DNA of 6,839 nt, taken from the NCBI GenBank assembly GCA_013287025.1, contig JABDEN010000073.1:1-6839 (forward strand), written 5' to 3'. The DNA is from Gammaproteobacteria bacterium (lineage in GTDB: Bacteria; Pseudomonadota; Gammaproteobacteria; DSM-16500). The stretch's first letter is position 1. Each line of letters opens with the position of its first letter. A program made the translations under genes and the position numbers. This document shows, one piece after another, positions 1 through 5,717 of the stretch. Below the pieces are notes generated by a model, which was not told the origin of the DNA, did no database searches, and was given only the letters and a program-made list of their open reading frames with translations.

Positions 1-455
1 CTAAATTTGTTAAAAAATCGCCGGATGGAAAATCGAGTTTCGTAGTAGATGTAGAACTCAAAGAAAAAACCGAAAGATTACTTGGCATCAAAGGGTGTTG
101 CACCAATATTCCTGAAAACGAAATATCAAACGAACAAATCATTGCTTACTACCACGATCTTTGGCAAATTGAGCAAGCATTTCGAATATCAAAAACCGAT
201 CTTAAAACAAGGCCGATTTTTCACTATGAACATGAGGCCATTAAAGCACATATATTGCTGTGTTTTATGGCACTAATGATGAGCAAGTTTTTGGAGATAA
301 AGACAGGGCTTTCATTGCAACGTATACGGGATATTCTCTGGAATGTACATGAAGCGCATATTGAAGATACGCTGACTGGAAAACAGATTGTGTTACAAAC
401 AAACTTAACGGAATATCATGGCAGCAGATTAGCGGATATTCTCAAACCGCACTAA
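1..455 (+). CDS. IS1634-type (IS4 superfamily) transposase, C-terminal part, cut by window edge
   Basis: The reading frame is open from the first full codon at position 3 to the TAA at 453-455, giving 150 visible residues; the beginning lies outside the window. The protein would catalyse cut-and-paste transposition of its own IS. The third catalytic acidic residue is visible in YYHDLWQIEQAFRISK, which fits the IS4-superfamily Y-x2-R-x3-E-x6-K signature with Leu in place of Arg; the Glu codon is at 171-173. The following stretch TDLKTRPIFHY and the helix after it (IKAHILLCFMAL) match the second transposase in this window (SHLKIRPVFHY, IRAHFAVCYMAL). The two are therefore homologous but clearly different elements. 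An upstream TTG at 255 would give only a 66-residue piece and is not the real start. The two Asp residues of the triad should lie upstream, so whether this copy is intact cannot be judged here. Confidence 0.88.
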   Translation, partial: KFVKKSPDGKSSFVVDVELKEKTERLLGIKGCCTNIPENEISNEQIIAYYHDLWQIEQAFRISKTDLKTRPIFHYEHEAIKAHILLCFMALMMSKFLEIKTGLSLQRIRDILWNVHEAHIEDTLTGKQIVLQTNLTEYHGSRLADILKPH

Positions 456-465
456 TTGGCAGAAG

Positions 466-799
466 TCAGGTCTCAAATGCATTATCAATAGTAGCTCTGG
501 AAAGACTTAGCAGTGGAATATTTTCTTCGATAGGGTTTCGCGTTATCCAAGCATGTTGCAGGCGCTCTACATCATAGACAAGATTTGTCGGCATAAGTGG
601 TTCTCTCTAGGTTCAATAACATAGCCAAGTCGCTGGCGAGCTCTACCACCTACTCCTGAGAAAAAAACCTCATAGCAATGGTGGCTCCGCAGGCAGTCTA
701 CAGGCAGCGGTATTTTCGCCGCACCAAAATTCTCATCCAAGACTAGCTCTTCGCAAAAACCAGTGAGTTCATCGGTTCAATTAAAGAGGAGTTAACCAT
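466..799 (-). pseudogene. Unrecognised small gene with two apparent frameshifts
   Basis: Three minus-strand frames follow each other in order and together read like one protein of about 110 residues. Frame 1 starts at an ATG at 797-799 (MVNSSLIEP). Frame 2 is open from 776 to a stop at 567-569 (69 codons) and contains DELTGFCEELVLDENFGAAK and, later, YEVFFSGVGGRARQRLGYVI. Frame 3 is open from an ATG at 592-594 to a TGA at 466-468 (42 residues), including YDVERLQHAWITRNPIEENI. The switch from frame 2 to frame 3 falls in an AGAGAGAA run, where gain of one GA unit would give the shift seen. I do not recognise the family. No clear ribosome-binding site precedes the first ATG. Each piece alone is short, so the gene call rests on the protein-like composition and on how the pieces line up. 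The last 42 codons could instead be a separate small ORF. Confidence 0.4.
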
Positions 800-854
800 T
801 ATAAATGATGGCAGATGGAAAATAACAAATTCCTGCTAAATTAGAGCCGAGGTG

Positions 855-1292
855 TTAGCGATTCGATTTTGTTGCATTAACAATATCATTAGTAGATTGA
901 CTGTGTATATTTTTAGGCGTACTAAAAAATGTATTTGGACCACTCTGACTGCGATTTTTATAAATCTCTGCTTGAGAAGAGACTTGAAATAATTTTTCTA
1001 CCTCATCGGATGATTCTATACGGACCACCTGCGATGACTCTGATGTTGTAGTGCTCATCGAGCGAGTTTCATCTGCATCAGCGGGAGATTTAGCAGCTTC
1101 TGTAATAGGGAGATTGGTAATTTTATTTTCTGCTCTCTGCCGGATTTTGTAAAGTCCATAACTAATTCCCGCTATTACTAATGTTATGCCACCCATCATG
1201 AAAAATAATTTAAGTAAAGAGGACGTTCCAGCCACATCAATATTAAAATCTGTTTTTGCTGTTTCCCCATTACTATCACGGAGACTCCACAA
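855..1292 (-). pseudogene. C-terminal remnant of a surface protein: Ig/cadherin-like domain end, membrane helix, Ser/Thr-rich tail
   Basis: The frame runs from about 1292 (a TTG, not a credible start; an in-frame stop lies just upstream at 1311-1313) to a TAA at 855-857, giving 145 residues. The first 20 residues, with SLRDSNGETAKTDFNIDV, match the closing strand of the putative-Ig/dystroglycan-type cadherin-like domains (family pattern A-x-D-x-x-G-x-x-A-x-x-x-F-x-I-x-V). Next comes a membrane helix at about residues 26-47 (LLKLFFMMGGITLVIAGISY), then basic residues (KIRQR) and a hydrophilic Ser/Thr/Glu-rich tail of about 95 residues. This is the C-terminal end expected of a larger repeat protein held in a membrane with its repeats outside. 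The rest is absent: beyond about 1292 another reading frame takes over on the other strand. The architecture resembles the C-terminus of the propeller protein at 2304-3593. Family assignment from one partial domain is tentative. Confidence 0.6.
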
Positions 1293-1585
1293 TTGTAAAA
1301 TATTATCGATTTAGTTGTTACAAGGACAACAAGGTTGTTCAACGCTATTATCTGGAAAAAAGTGATGTCATTAATACTTTCTATGTTCTGGGCAAAATGA
1401 CGGAAAAAGCTCACGCGCAAATCGAGATATATGGAGAAAGGAAACCTTCTTACCATGAGCTTCGTACTAAGGTGATCGAAGATTTACAAAGAGATTTAGT
1501 TCCTAAAGATGTAATTAATGACACACCTTTAATAGAAAGTTCCTCATCAAGTTCAACTACGATAAACATGAGAAAGACTACATGA
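1293..1585 (+). CDS. Hypothetical protein, probable fragment, start unknown
   Basis: A forward frame runs to a TGA at 1583-1585. It can be read from a TTG at 1256, but its first dozen codons overlap the surface-protein remnant on the other strand, so the true coding part probably begins near the junction at about 1280-1295. It is a soluble-looking, charged, Tyr-rich sequence (for example DNKVVQRYYLEKSDVINTFY and IEIYGERKPSYHELRTKVIE) with no membrane segment. It ends in a run of six serines. I do not recognise the family. No start codon with a convincing ribosome-binding site is visible, which suggests the 5' end was lost in the rearrangement joining it to its neighbour. A second frame overlaps its 3' end and may be the true continuation after a frameshift (see 1582-1641). 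Confidence 0.4.
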
Positions 1586-1641
1586 TTAAAGTGGTTTCTA
1601 GAGAACAGAACGGTGATCCAGAAATCTTGATTGACGATTAG
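1582..1641 (+). CDS. Mini-ORF overlapping the previous stop (ATGA), or frameshifted end of the previous gene
   Basis: ATG at 1582-1584 overlaps the TGA at 1583-1585 and opens a 19-residue frame ending at a TAG at 1639-1641 (MIKVVSREQNGDPEILIDD). The same frame is already open from 1522, so the residues upstream (FLIKFNYDKHEKDY) also read as plausible protein. The simplest reading is that the gene ending at 1585 once continued here and that a small indel between about 1520 and 1560 diverted it into the poly-Ser end. A translationally coupled micropeptide is the alternative. Nothing is recognised by family. Confidence 0.25.
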   Translation: MIKVVSREQNGDPEILIDD

Positions 1642-1676
1642 CAATGAATGATCGCCAGCTGAATTTTTCCGACCCA

Positions 1677-1714
1677 CTGGAAAGAAATTCCAGCACAGTA
1701 TTTTTCAAAAATAC
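1677..1714. repeat. Two adjacent small inverted repeats
   Basis: CTGGAA-AGAAA-TTCCAG (1677-1693) is a perfect 6-base stem with a 5-base loop. Four bases later, GTATTTTT-C-AAAAATAC (1698-1714) is a perfect 8-base dyad around one base. Neither is followed by a U-run that would make a standard terminator. They could be operator-like sites or the remains of a mobile-element end; the sequence does not decide. Confidence 0.4.
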
Positions 1715-1867
1715 CGTATCCCCGCGAAAATTACACCCCTGCTCCAGGATCTAGGTAAGCACACAGAGTATTTAACGCTCTCTAAAAAAAAGAGGGAATT
1801 ATTTTTAGTAAAAAATCACCTTAGATACTCTGAGATAGTTACAACTGATTAACAAAAAGGGAGCTAC

Positions 1868-2086
1868 CTACCATAGGGATTTTAGCGATGACAGACTCCA
1901 CAGGAATGGGTAACATGCCTTCTTACGAGAATATGGCTTACCGGGATCAGCGGCCCTATAATTGCGTAACGCTCTGTTTGAAATGCCACCTTCGTCATCT
2001 GCATCATCCATAAAATCTAACGGGATGGTGCCGATTTTTTTCTGTAGTTTTGTGTCAATATATTTTAGGGAAGGTTTATTATTCAA
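1868..2086 (-). CDS. Doubtful hypothetical ORF
   Basis: A 72-residue frame reads from a TTG at 2084-2086 to a TAG at 1868-1870. The first half is protein-like (KYIDTKLQKKIGTIPLDFMD, followed by an acidic stretch). The second half is basic and less convincing. In the same frame an ATG at 2132-2134 is followed by five sense codons and a TAA, and then the frame stays open. A nonsense-mutated gene starting at 2134 is therefore possible. There is no ribosome-binding site before either start, and a plus-strand ORF competes across 1888-2013. No family is recognised. Confidence 0.2.
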   Translation of the reverse strand: MNNKPSLKYIDTKLQKKIGTIPLDFMDDADDEGGISNRALRNYRAADPGKPYSRKKACYPFLWSLSSLKSLW

Positions 2087-2207
2087 AAATTTACTTCGGT
2101 AATATTTATAAAATTAGGTATTATTGAAGTTCATTTAAAAAAGATGATACTTGTTCCAGCAGTTAATCAATGCATGCGGGACTTTTGCGGGGATTAGCTG
2201 CACTTTG

Positions 2208-2235
2208 TTGCACTCAGTTGTACAAAATGTAATGA
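2208..2235 (+). promoter_or_regulatory. Possible sigma-70 promoter for the propeller gene
   Basis: TTGCAC (2208-2213) and TAATGA (2230-2235) are separated by 16 bases, about 70 bases before the chosen ATG. The -35 box matches the consensus TTGACA only in part and the -10 box is poor. The region is A+T-rich, so a chance match is quite possible. It is offered only because no better pair was seen upstream of a gene that starts at 2304. Confidence 0.2.
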
Positions 2236-2291
2236 GCGTTACGGGTATAAATGTTAATTTAGTTAAATTAATAAGTCACAACAAAAAACAT

Positions 2292-2297
2292 GGGGGA
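2292..2297 (+). promoter_or_regulatory. Ribosome-binding site that decides the propeller gene start
   Basis: GGGGGA lies six bases before the ATG at 2304-2306, a good Shine-Dalgarno position. The longer reading from a TTG at 2151 has no comparable site, so this site favours the 429-residue protein over the 480-residue one. Confidence 0.7.
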
Positions 2298-2303
2298 AAA
2301 ATT

Positions 2304-3593
2304 ATGTTTCCATCTATCCAAAGTGTATTACAAAAATTCTCAGCCGGCACAGCATCGGCTCAGTTAAATTCTAAAAGTCGAATTGCTTTTAACTTACTAG
2401 GTAGTTATCCGCTACCAAGCATATCGGGCATTAGTTTGTCCGGTAATATGGCATACTTGGCTGACCGATATTCTGGGTTGAAAATTATTGATGTGAGTAA
2501 TCCTGCGGATCCAACATTATTAGGCAGTTATGATATACCAAGCGGTGCCAATCATATCAGTATTTCTGGTACTACTGCCTATGCGCCCGCCGAATCTCTA
2601 GGTTTACTAATTATTGATGTAGGCAATCCTGCAAGTCCAGCATTGTTAGGCAGTTATGACACACCATCTAGTGCCTATCATGTCAGTATTTCTGGTACTA
2701 CAGCCTATGTGGCGGATGGGAATAGCACACAAATTATTGATGTGAGTAATACAACAAACCCCGTTCTTTTGAGCACTTGGCCTGCTCCTGGTGGAGATTA
2801 TGTCGAGTATGCTAGTGTTTCGGGAACTAAAGCTTACTTAACTTATACCGACCCACCAGGAGGATTGCTGCAAATTCTGAATGTGACTGACCCTGCCAAT
2901 CCAGGGCTATTAGGCCAAATTAAGCTGGGGGATAGTGCAAGTGGGATCAGTATTTCTGGAACTAGAGCTTACGTGGCTGCAAGATATGTAGGACTACAAA
3001 TCATAGATGTGAGTAATCCAATTAACCCTGTGTTAATAGGCAGTTATGATCCGATTAAAGAAGGCATTTTCAGTACGGTTTACGATTATGCCTACAATGT
3101 TAATGTTGTCGGTACTATTGCCTATGTGTTAGATGAACAGAGAGGCCTGGAAGTTATTGATGTCAGTGATCCCGCACACACTAAGTTGTTAGGCAATCAT
3201 ACAGTGTCGGGGGGTTATTTTGCTGATGCTACTATTCTAGGAACTACAGCCTATGTGGCTGTGGATGGTATTGGAATGCAAATTATTAAAATGAATAATA
3301 GGTTTAATCCTTATTTGCTGGGTTCTCTAATAGTTCTCGCAATCGGTGCTACAGCGGCTGGTATTTTGTTCTATAAAAAATATCATAAGAAACATAGAGA
3401 ATTGAATACCGATAACACCCTCATTAAAGAGAGTGCAAAAGAATTGAAAATACCAAGCTCATCGCTGCCAATAGCGACTAGCCTTTCTGCGGCAGGAATG
3501 TTTAGTACGAGTCAAAAACCTGAAGTACCTGTAACATCACCTCAAGTTGTTGTAGCAGAAGCATCGCCAGTTCAACTTTCTTTGGTGGCATAA
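2304..3593 (+). CDS. LVIVD-repeat beta-propeller protein with C-terminal membrane anchor
   Basis: The protein is 429 residues from the ATG with the good ribosome-binding site. Seven consecutive repeats of the LVIVD type begin at residues 31, 72, 114, 155, 202, 244 and 295. Each reads roughly LLGSYD...ISGTTAYVAD..GLQIIDVSNPxNP, the pattern known to form blades of a beta-propeller, usually outside the cytoplasm. Repeat 7 runs directly into a membrane helix (about 337-357, SLIVLAIGATAAGILFY), then KKYHKKHR and a 72-residue Ser/Ala/Pro/Val-rich tail. This predicts a propeller outside, a single anchor and the tail inside. The N-terminus is weak as a signal peptide: there is an ASA-Q site near residue 19 but little hydrophobic core. 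Export is therefore inferred from the anchor, not seen. The ligand is unknown; propellers of this class usually bind proteins or sugars. It appears monocistronic, with hicA remnants of unrelated function downstream. A blade is not missing, so the gene looks intact. Confidence 0.85.
   Translation: MFPSIQSVLQKFSAGTASAQLNSKSRIAFNLLGSYPLPSISGISLSGNMAYLADRYSGLKIIDVSNPADPTLLGSYDIPSGANHISISGTTAYAPAESLGLLIIDVGNPASPALLGSYDTPSSAYHVSISGTTAYVADGNSTQIIDVSNTTNPVLLSTWPAPGGDYVEYASVSGTKAYLTYTDPPGGLLQILNVTDPANPGLLGQIKLGDSASGISISGTRAYVAARYVGLQIIDVSNPINPVLIGSYDPIKEGIFSTVYDYAYNVNVVGTIAYVLDEQRGLEVIDVSDPAHTKLLGNHTVSGGYFADATILGTTAYVAVDGIGMQIIKMNNRFNPYLLGSLIVLAIGATAAGILFYKKYHKKHRELNTDNTLIKESAKELKIPSSSLPIATSLSAAGMFSTSQKPEVPVTSPQVVVAEASPVQLSLVA
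2517..2765 (+). repeat. Near-identical tandem units within the propeller gene (blades 2 and 3)
   Basis: Two successive units, 2517-2642 (126 bases) and 2643-2765, share long identical stretches at DNA level, such as TTAGGCAGTTATGA at their starts and CAGTATTTCTGGTACTA in the middle. The other blades are recognisable mainly at protein level. This points to recent duplication or gene conversion between these two blades. Confidence 0.65.
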
Positions 3594-3670
3594 AATATAG
3601 AGACGAAACTTAGTCTGCACATATCACACAATGTACCCTAAGAGAGGCAGCCCGCTGCACCTTAGAATAC

Positions 3671-3824
3671 CTTGGCTGGGTAAAAGACTTGCCCGCTTTT
3701 ATCCACACCTATGGTGACTAAAAAAGGGTTTCCACCTATTTCTGTACCACGTCACAAAGGTGATATTCCAAAAGGAACACTGAGAAGCATTTTAAACTCA
3801 GCTGGACTGGAGCACAAATCATGA
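3671..3824 (+). pseudogene. hicA: hicA toxin remnant (C-terminal part, frameshifted)
   Basis: HicA toxins are small double-stranded-RNA-binding-fold mRNA interferases neutralised by HicB. The frame ending at the TGA 3822-3824 reads ISVPRHKGDIPKGTLRSILN then SAGLEHKS. This is the characteristic HicA C-terminus (VPxHxxxxxxKGTLRSILxxAG). Upstream, in another frame, CTT-GGC-TGG onward reads LGWVKDLPAFIHTYGD and hits a TAA at 3719-3721. The GW dipeptide resembles the usual HicA N-terminal segment, so a frameshift plus deletion probably separates the two halves. The segment expected to hold the catalytic GSHH motif is not recognisable, so the toxin should be dead. Its stop overlaps the hicB ATG as ATGA, the normal coupling of a hicAB operon. 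The C-terminal assignment is strong; the upstream extension is an inference. Confidence 0.75.
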
Positions 3825-3979
3825 AAGACTATTACGCCATTTTTAAAAGAACCCCTGAAGCCATTGAGGTAGAATTTCCCGATTTAAAAGGTTGCGCTAC
3901 TTTCGGTAGGGACTGGGAAGGAGCTTTGGCTAACGCCGAAGATGTCTCAAGTTCGGATCGTACTATGAATGAAAATTGA
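3821..3979 (+). pseudogene. hicB: hicB antitoxin, N-terminal part only (truncated)
   Basis: The 52-residue frame starts at the ATG at 3821-3823, overlapping the end of the hicA remnant. MKDYYAIFKRTPEAIEVEFP followed by DLKGCATFGRDWEGALANAE is the standard HicB partial RNase-H-like fold (YxAxF...VxFPDLxGCxTxGxxxEEALxNAxE). The match stops at about residue 41. The last residues (DVSSSDRTMNEN) do not resemble HicB, and the rest of the domain plus any DNA-binding C-terminus is missing. HicB normally binds HicA and represses its own operon; this fragment is probably unable to do so. The loss of sequence begins about 50 bases before the intrinsic terminator and the IS transposase gene, so IS-related deletion is a reasonable cause. 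No HicB reading of the missing part appears downstream in the window. Confidence 0.8.
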
Positions 3980-3996
3980 ATAATTGCTCATCCTAT

Positions 3997-4016
3997 AAGG
4001 CCTGACGGCCTTTTTT
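3997..4016 (+). terminator. Intrinsic terminator upstream of the transposase gene
   Basis: AAGGCC-TGAC-GGCCTT followed by TTTT gives a perfect 6-base stem, a 4-base loop and a U-run. It would stop transcription from the propeller/hicAB side before the transposase gene. It may be the old hicAB terminator, or part of the IS left end that protects against read-through expression of the transposase. Confidence 0.75.
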
Positions 4017-4067
4017 AAGGTTTTATTTGTAGTGAATTTATTGTGTATTTATGTTGGCGGTGTTAAG

Positions 4068-5717
4068 ATGTCACCTTCTCAACTTTTGAGTTTTTTGCAG
4101 ATGTTTATTAGGAAAAAATTAAATAAAAACGGCTCGGTTGCGGTCATGTTGTTGGGAGGTGAAAGAGTCCCCGGTAAAAAACACCCTGTTTCACGAATGA
4201 TTAAACACTTTGGTTCTGCCTCTGAAGAAAGTCAGATCGATGCGCTTGTTCAAGAAGCAGAAACCTATAAAGCTAATTTTCAAACTATCCCAAAAGCCAA
4301 GATATTACGAATTGCCTGTGATACAGATTTACAGTCTTGTCGTTCCTACAATGTAGGGTTCTCAGATGTCTATGGAGAACTCTTTGCCGATATTTTTAGT
4401 TCCTTAGCTTTGAAAACTCATTTTATACGTCAATTACAAGTACTCACTGTGATGCGTATTGCTGCTCCGGCTAGTAAATTAAAGACCGCACGATTTTGTG
4501 AAGAATATGGGTTTGATTCTAAAGTGGATGTGCTCTATAAACTGATGGATCAATTAACGCCAGCGGTAATCGAACGTATTAAACAAATCATTCATCATTA
4601 TACGTGTCAGATTTTGCTGGAAAATAAACAATCTATTGATGTGTTATTTTACGATTTAACGACTATCTCCTTTGAAACATCGACTCAAGATGAAGTCCGT
4701 AATTTTGGTTTTTCTAAAGATGGGAAACACCAGCATGTTCAGATCATGTTGGCAGTGATGGTAACAAAAGAAGGATTGCCCATTGATTATGAAGAATTTC
4801 CAGGTAATTGTTACGAAGGTCATACGTTGCTTCCGGTCATCAAAAAAATTCAGCAGCGCTATCAAATCAATAAAGCCATACTGGTGGCCGATGCGGCCTT
4901 AATGAATAAAGTCAATCTGCAAGAATTGACAGCGAGTAAAATTCATTACGTTATTGCTGCGCGTATCAAGAATACCAAAAGAGACGTGAAACAAAGCATT
5001 TTAGATTTGAGTACTTATAAAAATGTCAGTAGCACACGTGATCCAGAAGGGATTTTAGAAGATGAAATTAAGGCAAAACGAATTGAAATGGAAACGGGGG
5101 ATTGGTTGATCGTCTATCATAGCAGTCGACGTGCGCGCAAAGATAAATGGGATCGAGAAAAGGATCTTCAAAAAATTAAGAATTATTTAGCCAGCACTGG
5201 AAAGAGTAAGCTGACCTCTCGTTTAAAGAAGTCTTATGTTTTTTTAAAGAAAGATTGTGCGATAGAAATTGACCCACAAAAATTAAAACAAGAGGAAGCC
5301 TATGATGGCTTTTTTGGGCTTCAGACAAATATTAAAAATGCAATTCCTAAAGAATTATTGTCATCCTATCGCGGTTTGTGGCAAGTTGAGCAAACATTCA
5401 GGATCAGCAAATCTCATTTAAAAATAAGACCGGTCTTTCATTATAGTCCTCGCCGGATCAGAGCTCATTTTGCAGTTTGTTATATGGCGTTAGCCTTGGT
5501 TCGTTATAGAGAATTTAAATTAAAACGCAATCAATTATTTATTTCTTACGAACAATTACATGAGTTATTAGATAGGATGCGAGTCGTCAAAATAATAAAT
5601 AGTGAGAAGCAACAATTTGAACTCCTTGAAGGATCTGCTCCGGAGCTTTTTTCCATCTACCAGGTTCTAGGTATTCCCTGGCGGAGAAAGTTTGAGCATA
5701 GCCGTCACTTGTTGTGA
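4068..5717 (+). CDS. IS1634-type transposase, apparently complete
   Basis: The protein is 549 residues from the ATG at 4068, chosen for GGCGG seven bases upstream. A GTG at 4032 and an ATG at 4101 are alternatives; family homology (MFIRKKLNKNGSVAV) begins at the last. It is a DDE transposase with an RNase-H fold. The triad is visible: Asp196 in LFYDLTT, Asp275 in LVADAALM, and Glu441 in YRGLWQVEQTFRISKSHL, the IS4-superfamily Y-x2-(R/L)-x3-E-x6-K motif ending at Lys448. YDGFFGLQTN just before the Glu block is also typical. An insertion domain rich in Lys and charged residues lies between the second Asp and the Glu. No internal stop or frameshift is seen, so it may be active. The C-terminus (YQVLGIPWRRKF) looks native. 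The last part of the gene is antisense to the converging COG2865 gene. Confidence 0.9.
   Translation: MSPSQLLSFLQMFIRKKLNKNGSVAVMLLGGERVPGKKHPVSRMIKHFGSASEESQIDALVQEAETYKANFQTIPKAKILRIACDTDLQSCRSYNVGFSDVYGELFADIFSSLALKTHFIRQLQVLTVMRIAAPASKLKTARFCEEYGFDSKVDVLYKLMDQLTPAVIERIKQIIHHYTCQILLENKQSIDVLFYDLTTISFETSTQDEVRNFGFSKDGKHQHVQIMLAVMVTKEGLPIDYEEFPGNCYEGHTLLPVIKKIQQRYQINKAILVADAALMNKVNLQELTASKIHYVIAARIKNTKRDVKQSILDLSTYKNVSSTRDPEGILEDEIKAKRIEMETGDWLIVYHSSRRARKDKWDREKDLQKIKNYLASTGKSKLTSRLKKSYVFLKKDCAIEIDPQKLKQEEAYDGFFGLQTNIKNAIPKELLSSYRGLWQVEQTFRISKSHLKIRPVFHYSPRRIRAHFAVCYMALALVRYREFKLKRNQLFISYEQLHELLDRMRVVKIINSEKQQFELLEGSAPELFSIYQVLGIPWRRKFEHSRHLL

Larger units (their letters stand above)
1642..2303. 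other. 660-base stretch without a convincing gene
   Basis: This stretch holds two adjacent small palindromes (1677-1693 and 1698-1714), a run CTCTCTAAAAAAAAGAG near 1780 that could form only a very weak hairpin, and a doubtful minus-strand ORF (1868-2086). A competing 41-codon plus-strand ORF starts at an ATG at 1888 with AGGG nine bases upstream. The A+T-rich leader of the propeller gene follows from about 2090 onward. From 2151 the propeller frame is already open upstream of its likely ATG, without protein-like features I can name. Confidence 0.5.

Noticed and set aside
82..276. Plus-strand 64-residue ORF at the left edge
   Set aside because: It lies out of frame inside the transposase C-terminus, whose catalytic Glu block is clear in the true frame.
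1196..1456. Minus-strand 86-residue ORF
   Set aside because: It overlaps both the surface-protein remnant and the plus-strand unknown ORF in another frame. Its composition is not protein-like and it has no ribosome-binding site.
1450..1677. Minus-strand 75-residue ORF
   Set aside because: It is antisense to the plus-strand unknown ORF, has no family resemblance, and its hydrophobic run is explained by the opposite strand.
1888..2013. Plus-strand 41-residue ORF with a possible ribosome-binding site (AGGG nine bases upstream)
   Set aside because: It is short, has no recognised family, and competes with an equally weak minus-strand frame. It is not strong enough for a separate entry.
2394..3311. 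CRISPR-like or non-coding tandem array
   Set aside because: The periodicity of roughly 123-153 bases is in frame and fully explained by the LVIVD protein repeats. There are no short conserved repeats with unique spacers.
3647..3658. GCAGC-CC-GCTGC as a terminator for the propeller gene
   Set aside because: The loop has only two bases, there is no U-run after it, and it lies near the start of the possible hicA remnant.
4656..4865. Minus-strand 69-residue ORF inside the transposase gene
   Set aside because: It is antisense to conserved transposase sequence and has no independent support.
4003..5707. TGACGGC (4003-4009) and its inverted copy GCCGTCA (5701-5707) as IS terminal inverted repeats
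   Set aside because: Only seven bases match. The left copy is inside a terminator hairpin, the right copy is inside the transposase coding sequence, and the flanks do not extend the match.
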